Shown here in pieces: positions 1 through 10,588 of a DNA stretch of 64,000 bases. Origin of the DNA: Pogonophryne albipinna (lineage: Eukaryota > Chordata > Actinopteri > Perciformes > Artedidraconidae). Location of the stretch: the NCBI GenBank assembly GCA_028583405.1, contig CM053249.1:33516808-33580807 (forward strand). Reading direction: 5' to 3'. A model generated the notes under the pieces. The model did no database searches, was not told the DNA's origin, and saw nothing but the letters and a program-made list of their open reading frames with translations. The first letter of the stretch is position 1, and the number at the start of each line of letters is the position of its first letter. Position numbers and translations under genes: made by a program.

Positions 1-292
1 GAGTGGCCTCATTTATGCTGACATATTCTTCATGTCTCAACCAAGTTTCAGTGAGACAGCATATATCAATATTATAATCTGATATTAAATCATTTATCAA
101 TATTGCTTTAGATGCTAGAGATCTTATGTTTAAGAGACCACATTTAATATTCCTGTTTTGTTGCACTGTAGTAGTTGTTACATTTACTTTTATTAGGTTA
201 TTATGTATGACACCTCTATTAGGTTTTACCTTAAATTGTCCTTGGGCAGACACACACACCGCTAATATTGGGTATTTTATTGGGTTCGGGAT
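1..292 (-). CDS. LINE ORF2 fragment: start of endonuclease domain
   Basis: Translating the minus strand gives an open frame to the window edge with the signature of the first endonuclease beta strands, CGLLNIRSLASK, then DICCLTETWL, in which the Glu is the conserved metal ligand of APE-type endonucleases. The preceding 40 or so residues are low complexity, with threonine runs. Only the N-terminus is in view; the rest lies to the left of position 1. The ORF2 start codon is not clear and about 292 is a soft limit. Confidence 0.7.
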   Translation of the reverse strand, partial: MPNPIKYPILAVCVSAQGQFKVKPNRGVIHNNLIKVNVTTTTVQQNRNIKCGLLNIRSLASKAILINDLISDYNIDICCLTETWLRHEEYVSINEAT

Positions 293-373
293 TCCTATGG
301 ATGACTGCCTAGGAGAGAGCGCAGAGAAGCGTGTAAGACTGGGACTCCGCCTCCTGGTCTCAACTCCAGTTAG

Positions 374-1231
374 TCATGGATTAAGTCCACAAAGCCCTGA
401 AATGTTTGCCGAAATGAGATTTGCACCTTCCAAAGTAGGATGAATGCCGTCTCGCTTAATCAGACCAGGTTTTCCCCAGAAGGCTGTCCAATTATTTACG
501 AAGCCCACATTGTTTGCTGGGCACCACCAAGACAACCAGCGCTGAAATGATGACATGCGGCTATACATGTCATCATTGATCAGATTGGGGAGGGGACCAG
601 AGAAGATTACGGTGTCCGACATTGTTTTAGCATAACTACACACCCTCTCCACATTAAGTTTGGTGCATTCTGATTGGCGTAAACGAACATCATTACCACC
701 GACGTGAATAACAATCCTACTGTATTTACGTTTATTTTTAGCCAGCAGTTTAAGATGCGCCTCAACGTCGCCCGCTCTGGCCCCCGGAATGCATGTGACT
801 GTGGAGGCTTCGGTCTCTAAATTCACGGGTCTCATAATAGAGCTACCAATAACCAGAGTTGGCTTCTCAGCGGCTGTCTCGCTGAGTGGGGAATATCTGT
901 TAGATACGTGAACGGGTTGGTGGGGACCTGCGGGTTTCGCGTTATGCCCCTTCTGAACAGTCACCCAGTCTCCCTGCTGCTCGGGAGTTGCCGGGGGACG
1001 GCTAATAGGAGCTCCCTTTTGCCGGTCCGCACCGGCTAACATGGGCTTTACTGTAGCGGAGTTACTTTCTAAGATGCGGAGCCGGGCTTCTATGGCTATG
1101 ATTCCCGCCTCCAACCTAACAACTATACTACATTTAACACATGTATCGGTACCAGTAAAGGAGGTAGGGAAGTAACCAAACATGAGACAGGAAGAGCAGG
1201 AAATAACACCCGAGGGTGGGGAAAGAGCCAT
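374..1231 (-). CDS. LINE ORF1 protein with SGNH/GDSL hydrolase fold
   Basis: An uninterrupted 285-codon frame. The C-terminal half carries the SGNH blocks: GSSIMRP (block I Ser region), HVGGNDVR (block III G-x-N-D) and DGIHPT (block V Asp-x-x-His), in the right order and at plausible spacing. The N-terminal third has a cysteine pattern (CSSC...CVKC), possibly a small zinc-binding motif. In CR1/L2 LINEs this ORF1 esterase domain is thought to act in RNP or membrane association; its substrate is unknown. It lies directly upstream of the endonuclease frame of the same element, which explains its presence. The frame looks intact, suggesting a fairly young copy. It is a retrotransposon protein, not a host esterase. 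Confidence 0.8.
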   Translation of the reverse strand: MALSPPSGVISCSSCLMFGYFPTSFTGTDTCVKCSIVVRLEAGIIAIEARLRILESNSATVKPMLAGADRQKGAPISRPPATPEQQGDWVTVQKGHNAKPAGPHQPVHVSNRYSPLSETAAEKPTLVIGSSIMRPVNLETEASTVTCIPGARAGDVEAHLKLLAKNKRKYSRIVIHVGGNDVRLRQSECTKLNVERVCSYAKTMSDTVIFSGPLPNLINDDMYSRMSSFQRWLSWWCPANNVGFVNNWTAFWGKPGLIKRDGIHPTLEGANLISANISGLCGLNP

Positions 1232-1454
1232 GGCTAGCTATCAAGCTAAAGTAGCTACCGTTAGCAAACCCGAAAAGAGTGTAGGCAACTGTGGAGTTAC
1301 AATCGCTAAGAGAAGGAGAGTTGTGAGTGCTTAAGCTGTAGTAACGTGTGATTACAACGTCAGGCAGTTGCCGCGATCAAGAGTTTTAAAACGATCGATT
1401 AAGTTAAGATAATAAGCTATCGGCAACAGAACAGGCACACGGGATACCCGGAGA

Positions 1455-1890
1455 TGACAATGACAACAACAACAACCGGAAGTTACAACATGCTTACCGC
1501 AATAGTGGTCCGTGTAGATCACAGGTACAGATCAGAACCCAATAGCACGACTCAGATACAACCAGTTTTTAGCAATGTTCAGTTTATTCAGGTCAGGGAC
1601 AGGCAGGGTCAAAACCAGACAGGGAGCAGGCAGGAACTCGAGATCCGAATACAGGCAGGCAGGGGTCAAAAACCGGGCAGGACAAAAATCTAGGCTAGAG
1701 AATAACACACACTGGAGAGCTTGGCGGAAACGACAAGACAATCTGGCAAAGGACAAGTGATAGTGAGGTGGTATAAATACTGTGGGGTGATGAGGGAATG
1801 AGTAACAGGTGAGGGGAAGGGCTGGGGAGACCAGGTGAGGTAAGTGAGCTGATTACAAGGGCCTGGAGGAAGGCGGGATCTGAAATGACA
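1455..1890 (-). mobile_element. solo LTR of an LTR retrotransposon
   Basis: A 436 bp block reading TGACA...TGACA on the plus strand (TGTCA...TGTCA on the minus) and flanked by the 5 bp duplication GGAGA (1450-1454 and 1891-1895). On the minus strand there is a TATA-like TATTTATACC near 1775-1785 and an AATAAA near 1586 downstream of it, the U3-R-U5 order of an LTR. No internal coding region adjoins, so it is a solo LTR left by LTR-LTR recombination. The family is not determined. Confidence 0.7.
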
Positions 1891-1959
1891 GGAGAGTTTA
1901 GATGAACCAAACAAACAACAATAGATGTGTCTAACTTGTGACAGACTAGACTGGTCGGC

Positions 1960-2345
1960 ACCAGGCCACAAGCGCTCAGCGGGGGGCCGTCGCTCTGAGC
2001 AGCGGTCAGTTACTCTGCTCCAAACATCCTGCAGGTCCGCTGCAACTCTCACTACTTTTAAATCCAGACTGAATACTTTTCTTTTTGCCGCTACTTTTGA
2101 TTAAACTATTCATATCTATCACTCTACTGTAACTATTATTCATGTATTTCATATTTCATTTTATGTTTTATGTTTATTTAATTATCTTAGCTTTTTAATG
2201 ACTGTTTAAATGCAATTTCACAATGTGTTTCCGCTGCACTATTTCTTAATGCTCGTAATGACTGTCATTTTTGCGAAGCACTTTGAATTGCCTTCAAAAA
2301 GGAACGGTTGAAAGGTGATGTATAAATAAACCTTGACTTGCCTTG
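1960..2345 (+). mobile_element. 3' end of a 5'-truncated LINE
   Basis: The plus strand encodes a C-terminal LINE remnant, TFKSRLNTFLFAATFD, then TAA at 2102-2104. An AT-rich 3' UTR follows, ending in the familiar teleost tail GCACTTTGAATTGCC and a TATAAATAAACCTTGACTTG-like end. The upstream part of the element is missing, which is usual for target-primed reverse transcription. The exact 5' junction is uncertain. Confidence 0.6.
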
Positions 2346-5300
2346 TCTGAGGACAGAGCACATTCCAGAATTTTATATTCAAAGGCGAAATTACACATTT
2401 GCAGTTGGTCTAAGGGGCTTTACACATGCCATCTGTGCAAGTCATGGGCGTGCTTCGACAATAATATCACTACAGACATCGCTCTGCGATTATGCAGTCT
2501 TAATTTTCTAAATTTTTTATTTCAATAACATATCAATGGACATGCCTTGATGATGTCATTCATTATAAAACCTTCTTTATTCGTTTTTTTCAAGCCCAAT
2601 ACGTACTTGTCAACCAGAAGTTTCCCATTTGTCCCAATTTAACCTATTTACATTAATTTGAGTGAGCCTGGCATCTGTGTGTTGCTTGGCACACTGCTGA
2701 AGAACTCCATTGATCGGTGGAGGAATACATATTTCTTATAAAACTGTAAGCATAAATCCTGAAATTGGAAAAGGTTCAGTTTGTATCCAAGGAATTATAC
2801 CAAAGACTGCATCCACCACAATGCACTCTAGTACAGAGTTCTAATATGGTAGATACTAAGTAAAGGTTTTTCATCTTATCAAATATACTTAACATTTATT
2901 CCATTTTCAATTGTTCAAAACAGGTAGAAGCATAATAAAGCATTGATTAAGATCTTTCTAAGACAGCGTTGCCTTGAGATGTGTGAGTAGCAGCAGTTGT
3001 ATTGTCCTCAAGGTGAAGCCTGCTCGTTGCTCCAGAGTTAGACACAGAACAGTGAGCTGGCAAACTGAGTAGAGTTATGCAGAGATAAATGTGAAGTAAA
3101 GCTCAGAGCACGCTCTCTGTACTCCTGATTCCCCAGCAGATACGTCTGCTGGGAGCATAATTAAAGAATGACTATGGAGCAGATTGGAGTGGATACTGCT
3201 GGGATATAATTAGGTCCTCATCTGAAACCGTGAACAGCTTTCATCATGTCAAAAACATTCTGCTGTGTCATACTTCTATGATGGGGGGTCATCCCAGCCC
3301 CAGTGCAGGGGGAAAACAGTCATCTATAGAGATAAAGTTTGTGTGTACCTCACGTTCCTCATCTGAAGGGGGCATCTCTGTGGCTCACCATGCAATCTCT
3401 CATTAACATATCTACAAAGCCAGGGCTTCAAGTTGTGATTAAATTATTGGAGCAAAGAACTGGAAACACAAGTACACAGGCGATTTTAACTGATGTCCGA
3501 TACTGATTTATTGGACGTTACAGCCGTTATCAGGTGACATATGCTAAGACTCAGTATTATTGTTGTTATTATATCTTTATTGAACATGACCATGCATAAA
3601 AATACATTAATCTCAAAGAGGAGAAATGCTATATTCAAGATTATAGCTAAAAGCTAATTTCCATCTGCAGTCAACAACAATTAAAACAAATGTTTTTGAT
3701 GGTTCTGTTAATGAGTTCCTAATACAGTATGTTTAGATTTAAATATGTTATATTTAAGTTTTCAACCAATGTTTTTGGAAAGTCAAATTGGTATCCAAGA
3801 TCATACCTAGATATTATACCTCGTTTTGTTTGTTTAAGCTGTGGATACACGGTTTGTTTTTGTTATTAGTAAAACACATAGTCACAGTTTGCTTTCGTGT
3901 GAAAAGTAAGACACAAAATCACTTAGCCATTGAGACAACTTTTTACAGCATTACTGAGAGCTGAGTGGCAACCAGCAATTTTCCCCTGAGTGTAGATGAC
4001 CGTGTGGTCAGCAGACATCTGCATTATACCGAGTGAAGCAGCCCCCCAAGGGCCATGTGCCTGTGCTTGGGAAGGGAGGAGAGAGAGGAGAAGTAAAGTC
4101 AATAAGAGCTAAGGGCCAAATAAATACATTCCCTGTCACAGGGCATGTAAATACAAGTTTTTTCTGGAGCTTCAACTGTTGCTGCACTTCAGTGGTGTTG
4201 TTTACACATATAACATGAGCCAACTGGGAGCATAACTGTCATATCACATACTGTATCTAAACTCACATTAATTAATTAATTCAACGTGATAAAAAAAAAA
4301 GGTAGTTTTGAAATAAATATAAAAAACAAAAATGCTGTAAGACCAGTCCCGCCCACCCCTGCCTCCAAACAGCAGTAAGCAATGTTGTCAGGAAGAAAAA
4401 AAGAGGGATTCAATTACACATAATTATGGAAATGCATTTGTATTGTATATATCAAACATAACACATATTCAACCCACAGCAGGTTGTGGGATGTTTTCTA
4501 TGTAGCTCCAGACCGGCATTTGACAAAGAGATGTGGTTTTCTTTTGAGATTAAACATATTTCTTTCCAAAATCAAGCAGGAGGACATCTCTTTAAGCCAC
4601 ATGTATATGGGGGGCTCTGCACTCCTCCATAAGAAAGCAATACATTTATATCTGGCAATCATGGCCAGTTTGATTGGGCATACTTAATTCCTTTTGTCAG
4701 AAGGGATGTCATAATAAGGCAAATAAATGTAGGTGTACAGGGAAATGAAATGCCGGAAATCTCTTTGAGAGTCTCCTATACTGACCCTCAGCAATGCTTT
4801 ATTTGACCTTGAGTAATGCTTTTATATATGCCGAACATATGCAAGTTGGCATCCGGCAGGTTCTACTGTATGTGCTGGGGAGCGGGACTATACATTTCTT
4901 ACATAAAACTCTACATTTCCGTGTTCACACTGCTGGCAACTAGTATACTGTGGACAAGATACCTCTGCTGCTCTTAACAGCTTTGAAGAATATTTTCAAT
5001 TTGAAAGGACAATAATATACTTTTCTGAAACTTGTAGATTGTCAGAACATTTCATCTTTCTGTGAATGCTTCCTCTACCGGCCTTGCCAATGTTATCTTC
5101 CCGAACAAGTCCTGTCTGCATCTGAAAGCAGCATTGTTTGAGTAGCTTAGATCAAGACAAATAAATGTCACGTTAACTTCACCTCTCATTATTTCACTTG
5201 TTTACAAAATCAAAGGCAGCAGTAAGAGAACAAAGTAGACGGCACACTCTTTCTATCGGTGACGTTAATGACGTTGTCTTCGAGAGGTATGTTTCCAGAT

Positions 5301-5764
5301 TTATAATATCATTGAAATATCTGCCTGTTGAAGTTTCCCAACCTCTGACTAATAGTTTTCAGCACACAGCATAAAAACCCTGCAAACAAAACCCAATTTT
5401 ATATCACAAATACAGAATATAGGTAATAAACCTTCTACTTTCTGCAATGGATCATTTTGGCAAGAGGCAAAGCGGCAAGAAAAGGCACACAGTTCTGTTC
5501 CTACCACATTGGGCATCAAATTGTTGGGTTTGACGTCCTTCACATATTTGTAGATACCAAACGTCTTTGTGGTTGTACATGTTGGGCCACGTGCTACCTT
5601 AAGGGACACGGACATACAGTATGATAACATTTGCATCATGGGAAAACTGATACCGAAAGTGAAATTTGTGCTTAAGTTGAGCTCAGGGTACTGACCAAAA
5701 GAAAGACATTATGGAATGATAGACCATAGTACCAAAGCATCCTCAACAAGGAAGGAAGGAAAAG
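2346..5764. other. 3.4 kb without a recognisable gene
   Basis: AT-rich single-copy-looking DNA with no open frame above about 100 codons and none with a motif I recognise. I looked for missing Rag GTPase exons (switch regions and the central nucleotide-binding segments) on the plus strand and saw none. The short frames near 4033-4218 and 5349-5639 lack conserved signatures and are probably chance. Confidence 0.5.
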
Positions 5765-6050
5765 CACTCCCTGTCTCAAATTGATACATTTGTGATATCT
5801 GGGCTGGATTATTGTAATTCAGGATGTCCCAATAATTCCCTTGAGACTCTCTAGTTGATCCAACATGCTGCAGTACATGGACTGACAGAACTAGGAGGCT
5901 AAGTCATTTCCCCCCTGTTTAAGCTGCTCTGCACTAGCACCTGGATAAATAAAGAAAGGAATTACAAATATTTCCCTTCACACCACAAGCCCTTAATGGT
6001 CAGGCACCATCTTATTTTAAAAAGCACTCGCTTGTTTGTGGTCCATAGGG
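5765..6050 (+). pseudogene. decayed L2-like LINE reverse transcriptase C-terminus
   Basis: With stops ignored, the plus strand reads VISGLDYCNSGCPNN, then LIQHAAVHGLTE, then a PLMVRHHLILKS-like stretch. This is the pattern of the L2 RT thumb (G-LDYCNSL, LQ-x-VQNAAAR, and ALNG-x-APxYL). Several stops and substitutions mark it as an old copy. The 25 bp tandem array at 6291 lies just downstream and may have arisen in its 3' UTR. Confidence 0.55.
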
Positions 6051-6290
6051 TTACCATAAGTGGAATTTGGTGCCACAGCCTTCAGGTATCAATATTTTCT
6101 CCAGTTTGGGTGTGACAGGAAGACATCCTCTCCAAACTTAAGGTTAGGTTTAAAGATGTCCTCTTTGATAATGATTAATAAGATAAAAGTTAGGGCTGAC
6201 TTAGGTTTTCTTGGACCAGCCCTGACTGATGCTGATTTAGGCTTACATCTCCCTTTCTAGGCATTCGTGTCTGTTACTTGTTACTTACTC

Positions 6291-6412
6291 GACATCCAGG
6301 TTATCATTCCCACTCGACATCCAGGTTATCATTCCCACTCGACATCCAGGTTATCATTCCCACTCGACATCCAGGTTATCATTCCCACTCGACATCCAGG
6401 TTATCATTCCCA
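6291..6412 (+). repeat. minisatellite, five copies of a 25 bp unit
   Basis: The unit GACATCCAGGTTATCATTCC plus CACTC starts at 6291, 6316, 6341, 6366 and 6391; the last copy stops after 22 bp. The copies are identical, so the array expanded recently. A 25 bp unit is not a multiple of three, so each frame is reshuffled across copies and the short frames through it are not genes. Confidence 0.95.
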
Positions 6413-7165
6413 GAGTTCTTCTCTCTCGTCTTGCAGGTTGACACGTTTAATAGTTCCTTCTGGATCATCGACTTGACGTTCTATGATACTACTGTTTTAT
6501 GAAACATCATTCTTATAGTTGTTTTCATTGTTGTTATCATAATTGGTCAAATTATTTCAGCTGTTGTTGTTGCTATTCCTTGTATGACTGATATTTTATA
6601 GTTAGTGAGTAGTTTTGTATTGACATCCTCCTCAATGTACCTTTACATATATGTTTGCATTAGCACATTTTTGATGTTGTAATTTATTAAGTTGAATATT
6701 CTGTTCAAACAACCTCTATTGCAGTGATTTTCAACCAGTGCGTCGTGAGAGATCGTCACTTGTGCCGTTGGAAATTGTCCAATTTTACTTTATCGTTCAA
6801 AAATCACATTATTAAGTTGCTGAAAGTCTGTGCCTGCAATGCAGTGGCTGGCTAAGTCATTACATTCTCCTCCATAGCAGTGGGTTGCTGTAGGTAAAAC
6901 AGAAATGTGTCATTTTGTAACTTTTTTTGTTGTTCGTGTGACGCAGGATTTATTTAATGTAAAAAATGTAACGCGGCTCAAAAGAGGTCGTATAAACACT
7001 GATCTACTGAACTCATGTCCGTCCGTGGAGAGAGACAGGTTCTTCCACTTCCTCCTTTTCTAAAGCCAGTGGTAAATTGACATGCTCCTGTGATGGTAAC
7101 ATGTCTCCACACAACCAGGGATCACCAACTACATTTGTCCAAGGGCCAAAATGTATCCAATAGAC
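6413..7165. other. old repeat DNA, including a hAT-like end
   Basis: No gene. The stretch from about 6727 (CAGTGATTTTCAACCAGTGC) looks like the left end of an old hAT element of the 'CAGTGGTT...' type. From about 7117, CAGGGATCACCAACTAC is another hAT-type end, interrupted by the hAT inserted at 7166. The remainder appears unstructured. Confidence 0.4.
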
Positions 7166-9426
7166 CAGGGGTCAGGAACCTTTTTGACTGGGAGAGCCAT
7201 AAAAGCCAAATATTTCTAAATATATTTCATTGAGAGCCATATAGTATTTTTAACGTATAATAAATTAAATATGTCTTACTTTTAATGCAACTTCTGGTGC
7301 TGCATGGTTTTGCTGATGGCCTTGTAGTCTGGTTCATACGTGGTGAGGTTGAGCTTCATGCAGGCGTTGAGGCTTCCATCAGTTAAACGTGAGCGTAGGT
7401 TGGTCTTAATGTTCCTCATATGCGAGAATGACTGCTCACATGCATATGTAGAGCCAAACATGGTCAATACGGCAATACTCACACGCTGCATTGTGTGGTA
7501 TGTCACAGGAAGCTCGTTCCAAGTTTTAAGAATTAGCTGGTCTTCAGGTTGAAGATTTGTCATTTCTGTCCACTTGTGTTCCCTCGCCAGCTCTGCTCGC
7601 TGTCGCGTAAGACTTTCCAACTCTCCATTAAGTGACTTGAATTTACTCATCCACATGTCTGATGCCTTCAGGTCAGCAACTTCCAGCTCAAAGTCTCCGA
7701 TAGTGACCCAGGGGATGCATGTCAGGTCGATTTTGTCCACTGCACACTCATGTGGATGAGTGATGAACTTGAAAAGACCAGTGCGCGCACGAAATTCTCC
7801 AAAACGTGCTTTGAATGACTGCAGGAGATTGGACGTAAAGCCAGCTAGCTGCAGGAGATCCAGATGTTGAGTGGAGTCACTTGCTAAGCATGCATCTCTA
7901 AATTGTTGCAGTCTTTCAAAGTGCAGAAGACGACCTGTTTCAATGTCCCTGAGAAAGACTTCCAGCTTGCTTTCAAATGCAAACACTGCTTGTTGAAGGG
8001 ATGAGATTGTATTTCCAATACCTTGCATTTTCACATTGAGCTGGTTCAGATGGCCAGTTATGTCCACGAGATAGTGAAACTGCAGGAGCCAGTCAGTGTT
8101 GTCTAGCTCAGGATGCTTGACGCCTTTAATTTCAAGAAAAGTCCGGATTTCACTCAGGCAAGCTGCAAAACGGCTGAGCACCTTCCCCCTTGACAACCAA
8201 CGCACGTTGCTGTGTAAAAGCAGACCGGGATAATGATTCCCAACTTCTTCTAACAGAGCTTTAAACTGGCGATCATTTAAATCTCGGGCAACAATAAAGT
8301 TCACCACTCGAATGACCAGCGACATCACCTCACCAAACTCCTGGCCACACGTCTGAGCGCAAAGCGCCTCCTGGTGCAGGATGCAATGAAAACTTAGGAT
8401 GGCTCTCTTTTCATGTTCACGGAGAAGCGCTACAAATCCTTTGTTCTTCCCCAACATACAGGGTGCACCATCAGTACAGACAGAAATAAGTTTATCCATC
8501 GGTAGTTTTTTTTCTTTAGCAAACTCCATAAAAGACGTGAATAAATCCTCTCCTCTTGTTGTCCCTTTCATTGGCAAAACAGCCAAGCTTTCCTCACGCA
8601 GTGTGTCACCTGCAGCATACCTGGCAATTATACTGCACTGAGATAGATGGCTAACGTCTGTTGACTCATCTAACGCGAGAGAAAAGTATGTCCCGGCGTT
8701 TATGTCCTTAATTTGTGTTTCCTCGACTTGATTTGCCATCATGATGCTACGATCGTGCACAGTTCTTGCTGACAGGGGCATGTCTTTTATTCGTTTGATT
8801 ATCTTGTCTTTATTTGGGAAGTCATCAAACAGTTCATTGGCCACATCAAGCATGAATGTTTTGGCATACTCGCCATCTGTGAATGGCTTTCCATTCCTTA
8901 CTATTGCCAAAGCACCCGCAAAGCTAGCGGAATTCCCGTCACCTTGCTTGGTCCACACACGTAGTTGCTGCTGACTCGTCTGCACTCTCCGCTGTAGCTC
9001 CTCACATGCCCTTTTCCTGCTGTCCCCCGCTGGATATTTAGATGCAAATTAAGCATGGTGCGTATCGAAGTGCCGCTTTATATTTGACCGTTTCATCGAT
9101 GCAATTTTATCATTGCATATTAGACATACCGCAGATCCTGCTCTCTCCACAAATGCAAATTCCTCTGTCCACGCAGCCTGGAATGCACGGTAATCATCGT
9201 CTTTTTTTCTTTTCGCCATCTTTTCCGTTACTAGGGTTGAAGCGGATAAACTTGATTTCTTCACCTTTACAATGACCCGGACATGCTCGCGAGCCATTGG
9301 TTCCCGACCCGACCCACGGGTGACCCGTGACCCGTGAAATTTATCTTCAAAACTAATTTCTGTTTACTTTAAAATGACACAGTATTATTAAGAAATATCA
9401 CAAGTATTTTAAAATCAGTTCCAAAC

Positions 9427-9460
<34 letters not shown>

Positions 9461-9537
9461 TCAAAATTGTCTGGGAGCCATATGCCGTCACCGGAAGAGC
9501 CATATATGGCTCGCGAGCCATAGGTTCCCGACCGCTG
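7166..9537 (-). mobile_element. hAT DNA transposon, nearly full-length
   Basis: A 2,372 bp element bounded by a perfect 8 bp target duplication CAATAGAC (7158-7165 and 9538-9545), diagnostic of hAT. Its ends are imperfect inverted repeats: CAGGGGTCAGGAACC at the left and, read inward from the right, CAGCGGTCGGGAACC, each followed by repeated GGGAGAGCCATA-like subterminal motifs. It contains one transposase frame on the minus strand. A poly-T run of about 28 bp lies near 9430-9457. The element itself landed in an older hAT-like repeat. Confidence 0.93.
7282..9297 (-). pseudogene. hAT transposase, BED finger plus DDE domain, one stop
   Basis: A single frame of about 671 codons runs from ATG at 9297 to the stop at 7282. 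It is broken only by a TAA at 9049-9051, just after the BED-type zinc finger (C-x2-C...H-x-x-x-HH: CLICNDK, then KRHFDTHH). Downstream of the stop the same frame carries the RNase-H-like hAT core: LALDESTDVS (first Asp), VCTDGAPCM (second Asp), FHCILHQEALC (C-x-x-H), RWLSRGK, and ACEQSFSHMR (catalytic Glu plus dimerisation region). The protein resembles transposases from which GTF2IRD2/ZBED-like host proteins arose. With one nonsense codon it is probably inactive unless readthrough or an internal start occurs. Confidence 0.92.
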
Positions 9538-9545
9538 CAATAGAC

Positions 9546-9676
9546 ACTATCGCGGGCCAGCGATTTTTATATAGCCCAACTTCAAAAATGGAGGGGTGCT
9601 AGTGGAGCACGCTCAGGTACTGCGGACCGCATAAAGCTTAGCAGACTCTTCACGCTAACGAAGGATCACTTCTAGG
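9546..9676. other. right-hand part of the older hAT-like repeat
   Basis: It begins CTATCGCGGGCCAGCG and continues the repeat that starts near 7117, which the hAT at 7166 splits. It shares GCAGACTCTTCAC...AACGAAGGATC with 11874-11893, so both belong to one dispersed family. Confidence 0.4.
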
Positions 9677-10588
9677 CAGGGTTACTTTGTAAATGTAATC
9701 AGTTACTGAATACTGAATACATGCTCTGAAAGTAATCAGAATACAGTTACAGTTACGTGTCTTAAAAATGTAACGTATTCAGATTACTTTTAGAATACTT
9801 TTGGAATACTTTCTTTTTCCATAACAGATGGGTATGTTTTGGTGAGCAGGAGACACGTATTTTACTGTTCTAATGGCTTATCAAGAACTCAAACACAACA
9901 TCTTGGTGTCATTCTGGACAGCTCTCTCATCTGCACCCCACATATAAAACATCACCCGGACTGCATTTTTTGTACTGTCTTAAAACCTTTCCTTGGAATA
10001 TGTTATGAATTGTAAGGTGTCCTTGGGTGCTTTGAAAGGCGCCCCTAAATAGAATGAATTATCATTATTATTATTATTATCTGAAACGATGTAATAACTT
10101 TTAAAACTTTTTCCAGTCACTTGCCCCATGCATTCAGCAGCAGCAGGCCATTCACTTTGATTTAATCCCGTTATGAAATGTCATCATTTCGACAATAAAT
10201 AAATGCTACATAAACGTTATCTTGCACATTTTATCTAACCATCTCCGTTTCTAACTTTCAATATATTTTAAAAGAGATCTCTCTCTCTCTTATCTGCGTG
10301 CGGGGGCGGGGCCTCACAGACACGCTGCATCTCTCTCTCGCTCACAGACATGCTGCAGCGCTGTGCAGTGTGCACACAGTTCTGCCGGTAATGAATATTA
10401 CATTTTGTGAGGAAACTTTTCCACCAATAATTCCAATAAGTATTCCAAAATGTATTCACTTCAGGTTTACGAAAGTAACTGTAATCAGATTACTCGTTTT
10501 TCAAATGTAACGCCAGCTGAATACAGTTAGCCTACTTGATTTTTGTATTCTGATTACGTAACGCCGTTACATGTATTCCGTTACAACC
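9677..10588. mobile_element. non-autonomous hAT copy (diverged) with LINE insert
   Basis: Homologous at both ends to the better preserved element at 14948-16011: the left end shares GTTACTTTGTAAATGTAATC and the right end shares GTTTACGAAAGTAACTGTAA. It has no coding capacity. Compared with the other copy, a LINE tail is inserted at about 9902-10080. The terminal bases are degraded and no target duplication is visible. Confidence 0.7.
9902..10080 (+). mobile_element. short 3' LINE fragment ending in (ATT)n
   Basis: It encodes LGVILDSSLICTPHIKH, a typical non-LTR RT thumb motif, followed by a short 3' UTR and an (ATT)n tail. The sister hAT copy at 14948-16011 shows the site without this insert, which sets the limits. 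Confidence 0.65.

Larger units (their letters stand above)
1..1449 (-). mobile_element. 5' part of a CR1/L2-type LINE, cut by the window edge
   Basis: Two minus-strand coding segments in LINE order lie here: an SGNH-hydrolase-like ORF1 (374-1231), then the start of an apurinic-type endonuclease (about 292 down to 1). The remaining endonuclease and the reverse transcriptase would lie beyond the left edge. The stretch 1232-1449 is upstream of ORF1 and is probably 5' UTR, but I see no exact element start. An esterase-like ORF1 followed by an APE endonuclease is known in CR1/L2-like clades. The clade name is inference. Confidence 0.7.

Noticed and set aside
4008..4223. Overlapping short frames on both strands near 4.0-4.2 kb
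   Set aside because: No homology recognised, no splice context, lengths expected by chance.
6291..6412. CRISPR-like array
   Set aside because: Contiguous identical 25 bp units without spacers, in a vertebrate genome; a minisatellite.
6267..6502. Repetitive short protein frames over the 25 bp array
   Set aside because: The unit is not a multiple of three and there is no start context or conserved peptide; a tandem-repeat artefact.
7340..8974. Plus-strand frames across the hAT element
   Set aside because: They lie opposite a clear transposase on the minus strand and carry no motif of their own.
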